Position numbers and translations under genes: made by a program. Under the pieces are notes generated by a model. That model was not told the DNA's origin and searched no databases. It saw nothing but the letters and a program-made list of their open reading frames with translations. From contig USGH01000190.1 in assembly GCA_900554225.1 (NCBI GenBank), forward strand, positions 1 through 5,246: 5,246 bases of DNA, given 5' to 3'. This document shows positions 1 through 5,246 of the stretch, piece by piece (the first letter of the stretch is position 1; each line of letters begins with the position of its first letter). This DNA comes from an uncultured Eubacteriales bacterium. Lineage in GTDB: Bacteria > Bacillota > Clostridia > Oscillospirales > CAG-272.

Positions 1-849
1 GTCCCACGCGCGCCATCCCGTACCCAGGACATTTTTGGCACCGAGCCACAGAATAAAGAGTACCCCCAGCTCCGATGCCACCAGATACAGCGGCGGCAGA
101 GCGGATTGCCATACATTCGCGCGCACGGCGGTTTTTTCATAGGTCAGAAGCGTTTTCTCGTATCGTGCCGTCCGCGCCTCCTCACAGCCGTACACACGAT
201 AGGTCACGGCATTTTCTGCACGATCCAGCGTATCGGCGCGCATGGCTCCGGCGGCTTTTTTATATGCCGTTCCCGCCTTTTGCACCGGCTTCTTCATCCG
301 TGCCGCGCAGAAATACGAGACGGGCGTGCAGCAGAGGCTGAGAAGCGCGAGCCGCCAGTCGTACACAAAGAGCATCACGACATAGCCTGCCAATCCCACG
401 CCTGTATCAAAAACCTCGGTGGTAAATTTGCGCATTCCCTCCACACAGTCGTCGACATCGGAGATCGCCTTGGTCATCAGTTCACCCGCACCCTCCTGTG
501 CCAGAGCCACGCGGCTTTGCCGGATGAGATTCGCATACAGGTTCCCCTTCATCCGGCGATTGATATTGTTGGCAAAGCGGCGGACATAGAATCGCTTGAC
601 AAACCGCGCCGCCTGTACCGTCAGAGTGACGAGAAGATACAGTGCCACCAGCACCGCCATCGTCCCGGCGACCTCGTTCCCACCGCGTATATCGGCAAGA
701 CACTGCGCCAATCTGCCCTCAAACCACAGAGACGCAAGCAGTCCGATGTTGTACGCAAGACCCGACAGGGTCACAAACAACAGAGGCAGCCATTCCACAC
801 GGAAATAGGAGGTGATTCTGTCCGGGCGAAAAACTTTTTTCGATTGCAT
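1..849 (-). CDS. ABC exporter, N-terminal transmembrane part (3' end beyond the window)
   Basis: The first 283 codons are open from an ATG at 849 to the window edge, so the gene is cut by the window and not visibly broken. The protein reads as the membrane domain of a type I ABC exporter (ABC_membrane family), which would use ATP to move a substrate outward across the cytoplasmic membrane. Hydrophobic segments lie near residues 21-42, 63-82, 147-165, 167-182 and 250-270. Between the second and third is the typical cytoplasmic loop, including GELMTKAISDVDD at 122-134, which matches the family's GEL...NDVD pattern. The ATP-binding domain with Walker A and signature motifs would lie beyond the left edge, so it cannot be confirmed. 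The start is supported by AGGGAGGG nine bases upstream. It follows the MarR-type regulator by 29 bases, which suggests one operon under that regulator. The substrate cannot be read from this part; multidrug or peptide export are both possible. Confidence 0.88.
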   Translation of the reverse strand, partial: MQSKKVFRPDRITSYFRVEWLPLLFVTLSGLAYNIGLLASLWFEGRLAQCLADIRGGNEVAGTMAVLVALYLLVTLTVQAARFVKRFYVRRFANNINRRMKGNLYANLIRQSRVALAQEGAGELMTKAISDVDDCVEGMRKFTTEVFDTGVGLAGYVVMLFVYDWRLALLSLCCTPVSYFCAARMKKPVQKAGTAYKKAAGAMRADTLDRAENAVTYRVYGCEEARTARYEKTLLTYEKTAVRANVWQSALPPLYLVASELGVLFILWLGAKNVLGTGWRAWD

Positions 850-858
850 ATGCGTATT

Positions 859-866
859 CCCTCCCT
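859..866 (-). promoter_or_regulatory. Ribosome binding site of the ABC exporter gene
   Basis: AGGGAGGG on the minus strand ends nine bases before the ATG at 849. It fixes the exporter start and lies in the 29-base gap after marR, so the exporter can be translated independently from the shared message. Confidence 0.7.
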
Positions 867-878
867 ATCTCATTTGTA

Positions 879-1325
879 TCATTGGAGAAAATGCGGAAAT
901 CCGGCGCGGCTTTCGTTTTTCGACGCGTTGTACAGCCGATCGAGCAGTGCCGCAAAGGTATCCGCTTCCTCTGGCGTGAGCGTGTCGGTCAGATATTCGT
1001 AAAAGGAGGCTTCGATCTCCGCCTTGGAGGATTTGAGCGTCTCCGCCTTTTCGGTAGGATAGAGAAGCTGACTCCGCCTGTCGTTGGGTGCATCCTGCCG
1101 GGTGAGATAGCCCTTCAGCTCCAGGTTCTTTGTCCGACGTGCGATGGCGGCTTTATCGGCGTGCAGCAGCTCCGCGAGCTTTGCCTGTGTGCAGCCCGGG
1201 TGATGGCGCAGCGCATGGATCAAATCGATCTCCGCCGTTCCCACACCGTCCTCCCGCAGGAGCCTCGTGACCAGCTTCTCCGCCTCCCGCGCGATTTTCG
1301 TGATCTTCCGTTCCGTTTTATCCAT
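879..1325 (-). CDS. MarR-family transcriptional regulator
   Basis: This 148-aa protein is a winged helix-turn-helix regulator of the MarR family, which normally act as dimers and repress their own operon until a small ligand binds. The helix-turn-helix covers about residues 46-74 (TQAKLAELLHADKAAIARRT, then KNLELKGYL). The wing follows with NDRR at 81-84, the usual D-x-R-R region of the family. Helices at both ends (about 5-25 and 101-135) would form the dimer interface. Length is normal for the family. The start at 1325 is chosen because AGGGAG lies six bases upstream; the same frame is open to an ATG at 1388, but that codon lies between the -35 and -10 boxes of the likely promoter and so would not be transcribed. 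The ABC exporter gene follows on the same strand, so this protein most likely controls that exporter. The ligand is unknown. Confidence 0.92.
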   Translation of the reverse strand: MDKTERKITKIAREAEKLVTRLLREDGVGTAEIDLIHALRHHPGCTQAKLAELLHADKAAIARRTKNLELKGYLTRQDAPNDRRSQLLYPTEKAETLKSSKAEIEASFYEYLTDTLTPEEADTFAALLDRLYNASKNESRAGFPHFLQ

Positions 1326-1331
1326 ATCCGT

Positions 1332-1337
1332 CTCCCT
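1332..1337 (-). promoter_or_regulatory. Ribosome binding site deciding the marR start
   Basis: AGGGAG on the minus strand is six bases before the ATG at 1325. The other in-frame ATGs at 1340 and 1388 have no comparable site, so this selects the 148-aa form. Confidence 0.65.
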
Positions 1338-1347
1338 CATCCATATT

Positions 1348-1367
1348 GTTGTATCTACATCGTTGTA
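1348..1367. promoter_or_regulatory. Candidate MarR operator (repeat cluster in the marR leader)
   Basis: On the plus strand GTTGTA (1348-1353) is followed after two bases by TACATC (1356-1361), an imperfect 6-2-6 palindrome with five of six pairs. A second GTTGTA follows at 1362-1367, so the GTTGTA copies repeat at 14-base spacing. The cluster lies just downstream of the -10 box, between it and the marR start, where a self-repressing MarR protein would be expected to bind. Assignment is by position and symmetry only. Confidence 0.4.
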
Positions 1368-1376
1368 CCTGCATCT

Positions 1377-1404
1377 ATTATACCACAAAAAAAGCCGCTG
1401 TCAA
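1377..1404 (-). promoter_or_regulatory. Promoter of the marR-ABC exporter operon
   Basis: The minus strand carries TTGACA (1404-1399), a 16-base spacer and TATAAT (1382-1377). Both hexamers match the housekeeping sigma-factor consensus exactly. Transcription would begin near 1370, giving a leader of about 45 bases before the marR ATG at 1325. Such a strong unregulated promoter fits an operon held off by its own repressor. Confidence 0.85.
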
Positions 1405-1662
1405 GAGGGAGCGTACAAAAACAATGGACAGCACCGCCGTACTCCGTGATCTCAAAATGCCGGAGATACGGCAGACTTGTCCTCCCCACCGGTTCAGCAA
1501 CACATTTTTCCGTGGTTTCAAGCGGTGATTTCACACATTTTTCCAAAGGCACTTTGCATCGATCGCATTCTGGAGCCGAAAGCGTACCTGTATGGCTTTT
1601 CAGTGCAAAAACAACAGTGAGTCAGGCTCCCAAAAGCGATCCATATCCCCACGCCGAACGTT

Positions 1663-1851
1663 TCATCTATTATGTCCAAACAACAATTCCGCCAAATGGA
1701 TCCCATTTTTGCCTCCGGCAAGCAAGCCTTCCAAGCAATAATGACAGTAACAGATAACGGTATCGGTCTTATAGCGTTTGCAATACTCCTTCATGATTTG
1801 ATTCTGCTCTTCTTCCTTAGGGCAAGCTCTTGCATTTTCAGGACGCTTCTG
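1663..1851 (-). pseudogene. Possible remnant: C-terminal tail of a cysteine-rich Fe-S protein
   Basis: A 62-residue open stretch on the minus strand, bounded upstream by an in-frame TAG, ends at TGA 1665-1663. It reads PENARACPKEEEQ, then YCKRYKTDTVICYCHYC, then LEGLLAGGKNGIHLAELLFG. The closely spaced cysteines (C-Y-C-H-Y-C) and the HLAELLFG ending resemble the C-terminus of cysteine-rich proteins related to heterodisulfide reductase subunit B; that link is from memory and not certain. The only ATG in the stretch (1794) would give 43 residues and has AAGGAAGAAGAG about 12-15 bases before it, which is a poor site. The recognisable content continues upstream of that ATG, which argues that this is the tail of a longer gene whose front is missing or in another frame. 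A small genuine cysteine-rich peptide is the alternative. Confidence 0.4.
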
Positions 1852-1858
1852 CTATAAT
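1830..1858 (+). promoter_or_regulatory. Candidate distal promoter facing the sugar operon
   Basis: TTGCAT (1830-1835) and TATAAT (1853-1858) are separated by 17 bases, the optimal spacing, with a perfect -10 box. Transcription would start near 1865 and give a leader of about 195 bases before the ATG at 2060. It overlaps the antisense cysteine-rich remnant. It may be the main promoter of the right block, or a chance match in AT-rich sequence. Confidence 0.45.
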
Positions 1859-1998
1859 AATCCAAGAAATCGCGCGTTTTCCTAAGGATGCGCTCTGGAT
1901 CCATCGCGAGTTTGGGTTGAAAAGCTTGAATATATAGTTTTGAGCGCAAAATCAACTTGAAATCGGCGTTTTCCGTCGTCCTTGATGGAGCCTGCCGC

Positions 1999-2028
1999 TT
2001 GTGTGAGCTATATGCTCTCCGATATAAA
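1999..2028 (+). promoter_or_regulatory. Candidate proximal promoter of the sugar operon
   Basis: TTGTGT (1999-2004), an 18-base spacer and TATAAA (2023-2028) would start transcription near 2035, leaving about 25 bases before the ATG at 2060, a normal leader. The -35 box is weak, so activation or the distal promoter may be needed. The pseudo-palindrome GAGCTATATGCTC (2005-2017) falls within the spacer. Confidence 0.4.
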
Positions 2029-2039
2029 ACGCGTATATC
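2021..2039. promoter_or_regulatory. Inverted repeat GATATA-7-TATATC, possible operator
   Basis: Perfect six-base arms (2021-2026 and 2034-2039) flank AAACGCG. The repeat covers the -10 box and likely start point of the proximal promoter, a position where a bound regulator would block transcription. No regulator for it is encoded in the right block within the window. In AT-rich sequence arms of this length can arise by chance. Confidence 0.3.
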
Positions 2040-2048
2040 TGCCCCCAC

Positions 2049-2054
2049 AGGAGG
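2049..2054 (+). promoter_or_regulatory. Ribosome binding site deciding the start of the barrel protein
   Basis: AGGAGG lies five bases before the ATG at 2060. The in-frame ATGs further upstream (1982, 1985) have no such site and lie ahead of the proximal promoter, so translation from 2060 is preferred. Confidence 0.75.
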
Positions 2055-2059
2055 AGCCG

Positions 2060-3454
2060 ATGAAACCGCTCACATTGGAAGAACACCGCGCACGGATCGC
2101 AAATCTACGCAGGGCACGGGAGGATATACACGCCTGCACCCGCGAGCTGCGCATTCACGATTATCTGCCGGGACAGGTGATCTATTATCTCGGCGATAAT
2201 CCGGCGCCTAAGTCCATCACGCCGACGGAATATGACGAGGCACTGCTGCGTTCCTATCGGGAAAACGGCGTGGATCTGATCCAGGTACACGAGGAATGGA
2301 ACGACACCATCCGCCGCTATGGCTCCGACAAATGGCACAGCTGCGACCACAAGGGGATGCTGTCCTTCATCGAGCTATGCCACCGAAACGGCGTGAGGAT
2401 CATTCCCTACTGCTCCGCGAGCTACATACACAAATACGATCCGGAATACGATCCGCGGTTCCAGGGTTCCTATGGCTGCACCGACATGCATTATGCCTAC
2501 ACCTGTGCCAACGCGGGCAGCGAATACTGGCGTGCCTTTATCCTGCCGCGGACGTTTGCGATCATGGACACCTACGGCTTCGACGGCATCTTCAACGACT
2601 GGGGCTACGACTGGGACGCGCCGCCGAAGCTCCCGATCCCACCGGAGCGGGAAAACGGAGAAAACGAACCGCTCGGCGCATACGATCCCGAGGCAGAGGA
2701 TCTCATCCATATGCTTTATGACGGCGTAAAATCGCGCGGCGGGATCTATAAGCTGCACATCGGGGGCAATCGCCGTCCGCCCGTGCGCGGAAAATGCTAC
2801 GACTACCTCTGGGTCGGTGAATGTGAATTTGACGCGCAGTGTGGTGCCGGGAAGCTGTATGAGCCGTACCTTGTCCCGTGTCCCGACAAGCCGCGGCTGA
2901 CCGGGTGGGGCAAAGAACGCTTTGATATGGACGCGTATTTCACGGCGACGATCCCGTTTGTACAGTTCCCGCTCCTGACACACGGCCGTCCGACGATGGG
3001 ACGCTGCATCGACGTGCCTGGTGTAACGCAGTACCACACCACGGAGCCGGATCACCTGTACCAGTATTTCAAAAAAGTACGAGAATACGCCGATGCGCAT
3101 CCAAACGGACCATATACCTACAGCGAATGGTCGCAGATTCCGGACGATCCCGAGGATTATCCCCGCTGGTGCCGCTATCTCCGGCTCTACAAGCCGATGG
3201 TGGCGGACGAAACGGTCGTATTTATGGAGCTGCGTGACGCCGATCTGATCCGTTCGTCTCTGCCGGAGAAGGTATACGCCTCGCTGTTTGTCTCCGAGAG
3301 GGAGTATCTGGCGGTTTCCAATATGGCAGACGCGCCGTATACGCTCACTCTGCGCGACCGGTGGCAGGATCGTGTCAGTGGAGAGACAGGAGACACCTTC
3401 ACCATTCCCGCGCGCCGCATGCTGTTTCTTTGGCGCACAGAAACGGAGAATTGA
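2060..3454 (+). CDS. Glycoside-hydrolase-like (beta/alpha)8-barrel protein
   Basis: This 464-aa protein has the layout of a sugar-cleaving barrel enzyme, but I cannot place it in a numbered family. Strand-like segments ending in polar residues recur in barrel order: VIYYLGD (40-46), GVDLIQVHEEWND (70-82), GVRIIPYCSASYI (111-123), YGFDGIFNDWGYDWD (172-186), IYKLHIGG (229-236) and YDYLWVGECEFD (247-258). The GFDGIFND segment, with D175 and D180, resembles the fourth-strand acid of retaining glycosidases; E254 is a candidate partner acid. The last 60 or so residues (YASLFVSEREYLAVSNMADAP..., ending IPARRMLFLW) look like the small beta-sandwich that closes many such enzymes. There is no signal peptide, so it should act in the cytoplasm on an imported substrate. 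It is the first gene of a three-gene unit ending in an oxidoreductase. The hydrolase assignment is inference from fold-like pattern; the substrate is unknown. Confidence 0.65.
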   Translation: MKPLTLEEHRARIANLRRAREDIHACTRELRIHDYLPGQVIYYLGDNPAPKSITPTEYDEALLRSYRENGVDLIQVHEEWNDTIRRYGSDKWHSCDHKGMLSFIELCHRNGVRIIPYCSASYIHKYDPEYDPRFQGSYGCTDMHYAYTCANAGSEYWRAFILPRTFAIMDTYGFDGIFNDWGYDWDAPPKLPIPPERENGENEPLGAYDPEAEDLIHMLYDGVKSRGGIYKLHIGGNRRPPVRGKCYDYLWVGECEFDAQCGAGKLYEPYLVPCPDKPRLTGWGKERFDMDAYFTATIPFVQFPLLTHGRPTMGRCIDVPGVTQYHTTEPDHLYQYFKKVREYADAHPNGPYTYSEWSQIPDDPEDYPRWCRYLRLYKPMVADETVVFMELRDADLIRSSLPEKVYASLFVSEREYLAVSNMADAPYTLTLRDRWQDRVSGETGDTFTIPARRMLFLWRTETEN

Positions 3455-3460
3455 CAAAAT

Positions 3461-3997
3461 ATGCAGAATATCATCGCGCAATGCATCGGCGTGCTGGGGC
3501 TGATCTGCTCGCTCGCGTCCTTTCAGATGAAAAAAAGGCAGCACATCATGGCGCTGCAAATGACGGCAAGCCTGTCGTTTTCCGCGCAGCTGTTTCTGCT
3601 CGGTGCGGTGGCTGGCGGCTGTGTTGACCTTATCTCCTTTATCCGCACGCTCGTCTTTTCGCAGAACGGCAAAAAATGGGCGTCGTCTCCGATATGGCTC
3701 GCGCTGTTTGCAGCCGCTATGGTGTTCTCCGGCGTGCTGACCTACAAAACCGCGTGGGATCTGCTGCCAATCGCCGGCTCCGTGCTGTCCACTGTCGCCC
3801 TGTGGATGAAGGAGGAGAAAAAGATCCGCCTCATCTCGCTTGCGGTCGGGCCGTGCTGGCTTATTTATAATCTGGTGTGCGGCGCGTGGTCCGGTGCGCT
3901 CAACGAGGTGCTTGCCATGACGTCCATCGCGGTCGGACTGTGGCGCAACGACCGAAAGCAGAGGGACAAAACGGACGACGGTAAAACATCCGCGTAA
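3461..3997 (+). CDS. YgjV-family inner membrane protein
   Basis: This 178-aa protein is almost wholly hydrophobic. Segments lie near residues 4-20, 33-49, 51-66, 76-95, 100-115, 123-140 and 143-161, so about six or seven helices. It fits the YgjV family of bacterial membrane proteins: an N-terminal helix ending in SFQMKKR (20-26), then a LQMTASLSFSAQLFLLGA stretch (32-49), a central DLLPIAGSVLST (100-111) and WLIYNLVCGAWSGALNE (133-149). Normal length for the family and a charged cytoplasmic-type tail (RNDRKQRDK) are seen. The family has no established biochemical role, so I give none. It begins six bases after the stop of the barrel protein, with GGAG 12 bases before its ATG, which suggests translational coupling. 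Its place between a putative glycosidase and a dehydrogenase hints at a link to sugar handling, but the family also occurs alone elsewhere. Confidence 0.8.
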   Translation: MQNIIAQCIGVLGLICSLASFQMKKRQHIMALQMTASLSFSAQLFLLGAVAGGCVDLISFIRTLVFSQNGKKWASSPIWLALFAAAMVFSGVLTYKTAWDLLPIAGSVLSTVALWMKEEKKIRLISLAVGPCWLIYNLVCGAWSGALNEVLAMTSIAVGLWRNDRKQRDKTDDGKTSA

Positions 3998-4027
3998 AAA
4001 CCGATTGTACTACATACTTTATTATTT

Positions 4028-4032
4028 GGAGG
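4028..4032 (+). promoter_or_regulatory. Ribosome binding site of the Gfo/Idh/MocA gene
   Basis: GGAGG is nine bases before the ATG at 4042, in the 44-base gap after the YgjV-family gene. I see no terminator hairpin in that gap and no convincing promoter, so the gene is probably read from the upstream message. Confidence 0.7.
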
Positions 4033-4041
4033 AAAAACAAT

Positions 4042-5085
4042 ATGGAAAAACCGATCAAGATTGGTGTTGTGGGACTGGGACGTATCGGAATGAGCGTGCA
4101 TCTGTCATGTCTGCGCGACCGTCCGGACAAATTCAAGGTGGTCGCCGCCTGTGATCTGATCCCGGAGCGCTGTGAAAAATACGCGGAGGTGTTCGGCTGC
4201 CGTACCTATGGACGGATCGAGGAGCTGATCGCAGATCCCGAGGTCGAGGTCGTGGACATTGCCACCCGTTCGGCGGATCACTACGCGCACACGAAAATGG
4301 CGCTGCTTGCCGGAAAGAGCGTGCTTGTGGAAAAGCCGTTCTGCCGCACCTATGCGGAGGCCTGTGAGCTGAACCGTCTCGGATCCCAGCCATCCGGACC
4401 GCGCGTTTTTGTACGTCACAATCGCCGCTTTGAGGAGGGCTTTCTCAAGGTCAACGAGATCATAGACTCCGGTATTCTCGGCGAGGTCTATGAGATCAAG
4501 CTGACGCGCAACGAGTACCAGCGGCGCAACGACTGGCAGACGATCAAGGAATTCGGCGGCGGACAGCTTCTGAACTGGGGACCGCACATTGTCGATCATT
4601 CTCTCTGTTTCTGCGGCGGCGGATACACCGCGATGCACGCCGATATCAAACGTGTTGCCGCTGTTGGCGATGCGGAGGACCACATCAAGCTCGTGTTCAA
4701 GGGGGTAAACAACCGCATTGTCGACATGGAAATCAGCGGCGGCGCGGCGGTTCCGACACCGGAATACATCCTCTACGGCACGCGCGGCGGTCTTGTCTCC
4801 GAGGGCAACACGCTCCATCTGCGCTATCTCGATCCGTCCGTTCCGCTTGCGGATATCCAGGCAAACCCCGCGACCCCGGACGGTGCGACGTTTGGCAACA
4901 ACGAGGTGCTGACGTGGAAAACGGAGGACATCGAGCTGAGCGGCAAGGACAAGACGGACGTGGTCTGGGACTACTTCTACGACGCATACCGAAACCATAA
5001 GCCCTACCCGATCACCCCGGAGCAGGCGGCAGAGGTCGTCCGCGTACTGGAAAATGCCAAGCTCGGCACGGAATTTGCGGAGTAA
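4042..5085 (+). CDS. Gfo/Idh/MocA-family NAD(P)-dependent oxidoreductase
   Basis: This 347-aa cytoplasmic enzyme belongs to the family of glucose-fructose oxidoreductase and inositol dehydrogenase, which oxidise or reduce a hydroxyl on sugars, inositols and glycosides. The Rossmann fold opens with IGVVGLGRIG (7-16). The second strand ends in an acid, VVAACD (33-38), which in many relatives favours NAD over NADP. The signature VEKPF is at 96-100 with the catalytic-region lysine K98. The C-terminal half carries FGGGQLLNWGPHIVDH (171-186), the family's GG-x-L...H-x-x-D motif with H182 and D185 as candidate substrate-site residues. Length is typical and all key motifs are present. It closes the three-gene unit begun by the barrel protein, so both probably act on the same imported sugar derivative. 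Some relatives oxidise a glycoside at C3 to allow bond cleavage by elimination; that role is possible here but unproven. Confidence 0.92.
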   Translation: MEKPIKIGVVGLGRIGMSVHLSCLRDRPDKFKVVAACDLIPERCEKYAEVFGCRTYGRIEELIADPEVEVVDIATRSADHYAHTKMALLAGKSVLVEKPFCRTYAEACELNRLGSQPSGPRVFVRHNRRFEEGFLKVNEIIDSGILGEVYEIKLTRNEYQRRNDWQTIKEFGGGQLLNWGPHIVDHSLCFCGGGYTAMHADIKRVAAVGDAEDHIKLVFKGVNNRIVDMEISGGAAVPTPEYILYGTRGGLVSEGNTLHLRYLDPSVPLADIQANPATPDGATFGNNEVLTWKTEDIELSGKDKTDVVWDYFYDAYRNHKPYPITPEQAAEVVRVLENAKLGTEFAE

Positions 5086-5123
5086 TGGCTGTGAGACATG
5101 TCAGAGGGGACACGGCAACAGCA

Positions 5124-5151
5124 TTTACTTTTTTCAAAGAAGTGATAAAAT
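5124..5151 (+). promoter_or_regulatory. Promoter-like sequence ahead of the insertion element
   Basis: TTTACT (5124-5129), a 16-base spacer and TAAAAT (5146-5151) match the housekeeping consensus at four and five of six positions. It would start near 5158 and read rightward into the element at 5178. It might be the promoter of whatever gene lay here before the insertion. The short ATG frame at 5158 stops after five codons and is not a gene. Confidence 0.35.
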
Positions 5152-5181
5152 AGAGACATGAAAATAGAAGAATGATATGTA

Positions 5182-5211
5182 CCCCCAATTCTGGACAACC
5201 GGAATTGGGGG
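5182..5211 (+). repeat. 13-bp hairpin at the IS end, just before the transposase start
   Basis: The arms CCCCCAATTCTGG (5182-5194) and CCGGAATTGGGGG (5199-5211) pair with a single T-G wobble around an ACAA loop. AATTTTAA follows, a short T run that could give weak termination. The right arm's G run is also the only purine-rich stretch near the OrfA start codon at 5219, so folding of a message entering from outside would hide it. Similar hairpins are known to protect insertion sequences from read-through expression. Confidence 0.75.
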
Positions 5212-5218
5212 AATTTTA

Positions 5219-5246
5219 ATGAAGTACAGTTATGAATACAAAAAGA
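5219..5246 (+). CDS. IS3-family transposase OrfA, first nine codons (partial)
   Basis: The window ends nine codons into a frame reading MKYSYEYKK. This opening matches the usual start of the helix-turn-helix OrfA protein of IS3-family elements (MKYS-aromatic-E-F/Y-K-K), which binds the terminal repeats and, after a programmed frameshift, is fused to the OrfB catalytic part. The helix-turn-helix itself and OrfB lie beyond the window. The assignment rests on the nine residues together with the terminal repeat just upstream. Confidence 0.65.

Larger units (their letters stand above)
1405..2059. other. Divergent intergenic region without an intact gene
   Basis: About 655 bases separate the left-going marR operon from the right-going operon. 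No open frame here has both a credible ribosome binding site and recognisable protein content over a useful length. By eye the stretch is more AT-rich than the flanking genes. It contains a cysteine-rich fragment on the minus strand (1663-1851), two candidate plus-strand promoters (1830-1858 and 1999-2028) and an inverted repeat (2021-2039). The part from 1405 to 1662 holds nothing I can identify on either strand. The region looks like decayed sequence left by an earlier gene or insertion, but that is inference. Confidence 0.6.
5178..5246 (+). mobile_element. IS3-family insertion sequence, left end (partial)
   Basis: The sequence from 5178 starts TGTACCCCCAATTCTGGACA, which has the form of IS3-family terminal repeats (TG start, run of C, then a TGGACA core). 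An ORF typical of the element's OrfA begins 41 bases further in. Only the first 69 bases are in the window, so the right end, target duplication and intactness cannot be judged. The boundary at 5178 is chosen from the TG terminus. Confidence 0.72.

Noticed and set aside
106..1002. Long plus-strand open frame of 298 codons
   Set aside because: It lies antisense to the ABC exporter and marR genes, has no ribosome binding site, and its composition (rich in R, H, P) is typical of a shadow frame.
882..1757. Plus-strand open frame of 291 codons
   Set aside because: It is antisense to marR over its first half and runs through the marR promoter; the residues match no family.
1982..2059. Upstream in-frame extension of the barrel protein (26 codons)
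   Set aside because: It has no ribosome binding site, while AGGAGG sits five bases before the ATG at 2060. The extension also overlaps the candidate proximal promoter.
2375..3559. Minus-strand open frame of 394 codons
   Set aside because: It is the reverse-strand shadow of the barrel protein; GC-rich coding sequence gives long antisense frames. No start signal or family pattern is visible.
4105..4998. Minus-strand open frame of 297 codons
   Set aside because: It is the antisense shadow of the Gfo/Idh/MocA gene, whose motifs on the plus strand are unambiguous.
5086..5136. Possible terminator after the oxidoreductase gene
   Set aside because: Only weak pairings (GCTGTG with CACGGC, TGTC with GACA) precede the run of six T at 5130; the stem is too short and too far from the T run to call.
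5158..5175. Five-codon frame (MKIEE) after the promoter-like boxes near the IS end
   Set aside because: It has no ribosome binding site and ends before the IS terminus, so it is not a gene interrupted by the element.
1..5246. CRISPR arrays, tRNA, rRNA or known riboswitches
   Set aside because: No regularly spaced repeats, cloverleaf-like sequence or recognised aptamer motif was seen on either strand.

Overview
The window looks like a chromosomal accessory segment from a Clostridia-type Firmicute. The evidence is strong purine-rich ribosome binding sites (AGGGAG, AGGAGG, GGAGG), consensus sigma-A style promoters, a MarR-ABC exporter pair, a YgjV-family membrane protein and the end of an IS3-family element of a kind common in gut Clostridia. 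Coding regions look fairly GC-rich by eye and the spacers more AT-rich. The species cannot be named from this sequence.

Left block (1-1404, minus strand). A MarR-family regulator (879-1325) is followed after 29 bases by the 5' part of an ABC exporter gene that runs off the left edge (1-849). A consensus promoter, TTGACA-16-TATAAT, sits just upstream of marR, with a GTTGTA/TACATC repeat cluster in the leader that could be the autoregulatory operator. This is the usual layout of a drug- or metabolite-responsive efflux operon.

Middle (about 1405-2059). This 655-base spacer separates the two divergent blocks and contains no intact gene. On the minus strand it holds a short cysteine-rich open stretch (1663-1851) that reads like the C-terminal tail of an Fe-S/cysteine-rich protein, probably a gene remnant. 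On the plus strand it holds two candidate promoters for the right block, the nearer one overlapped by an inverted repeat.

Right block (2060-5085, plus strand). Three genes appear to be co-transcribed: a 464-aa glycoside-hydrolase-like barrel protein with no signal peptide, a six-helix YgjV-family membrane protein starting six bases after it, and a 347-aa Gfo/Idh/MocA-family NAD(P)-dependent oxidoreductase. The combination suggests intracellular processing of an oxidised or unusual sugar or glycoside. The substrate is unknown and the role of the membrane protein is open.

Right edge (5178-5246). The left terminus of an IS3-family insertion sequence begins with TGTACCCCC. It carries a near-perfect 13-bp hairpin just ahead of the transposase OrfA start codon at 5219, and the rest of the element lies outside the window.
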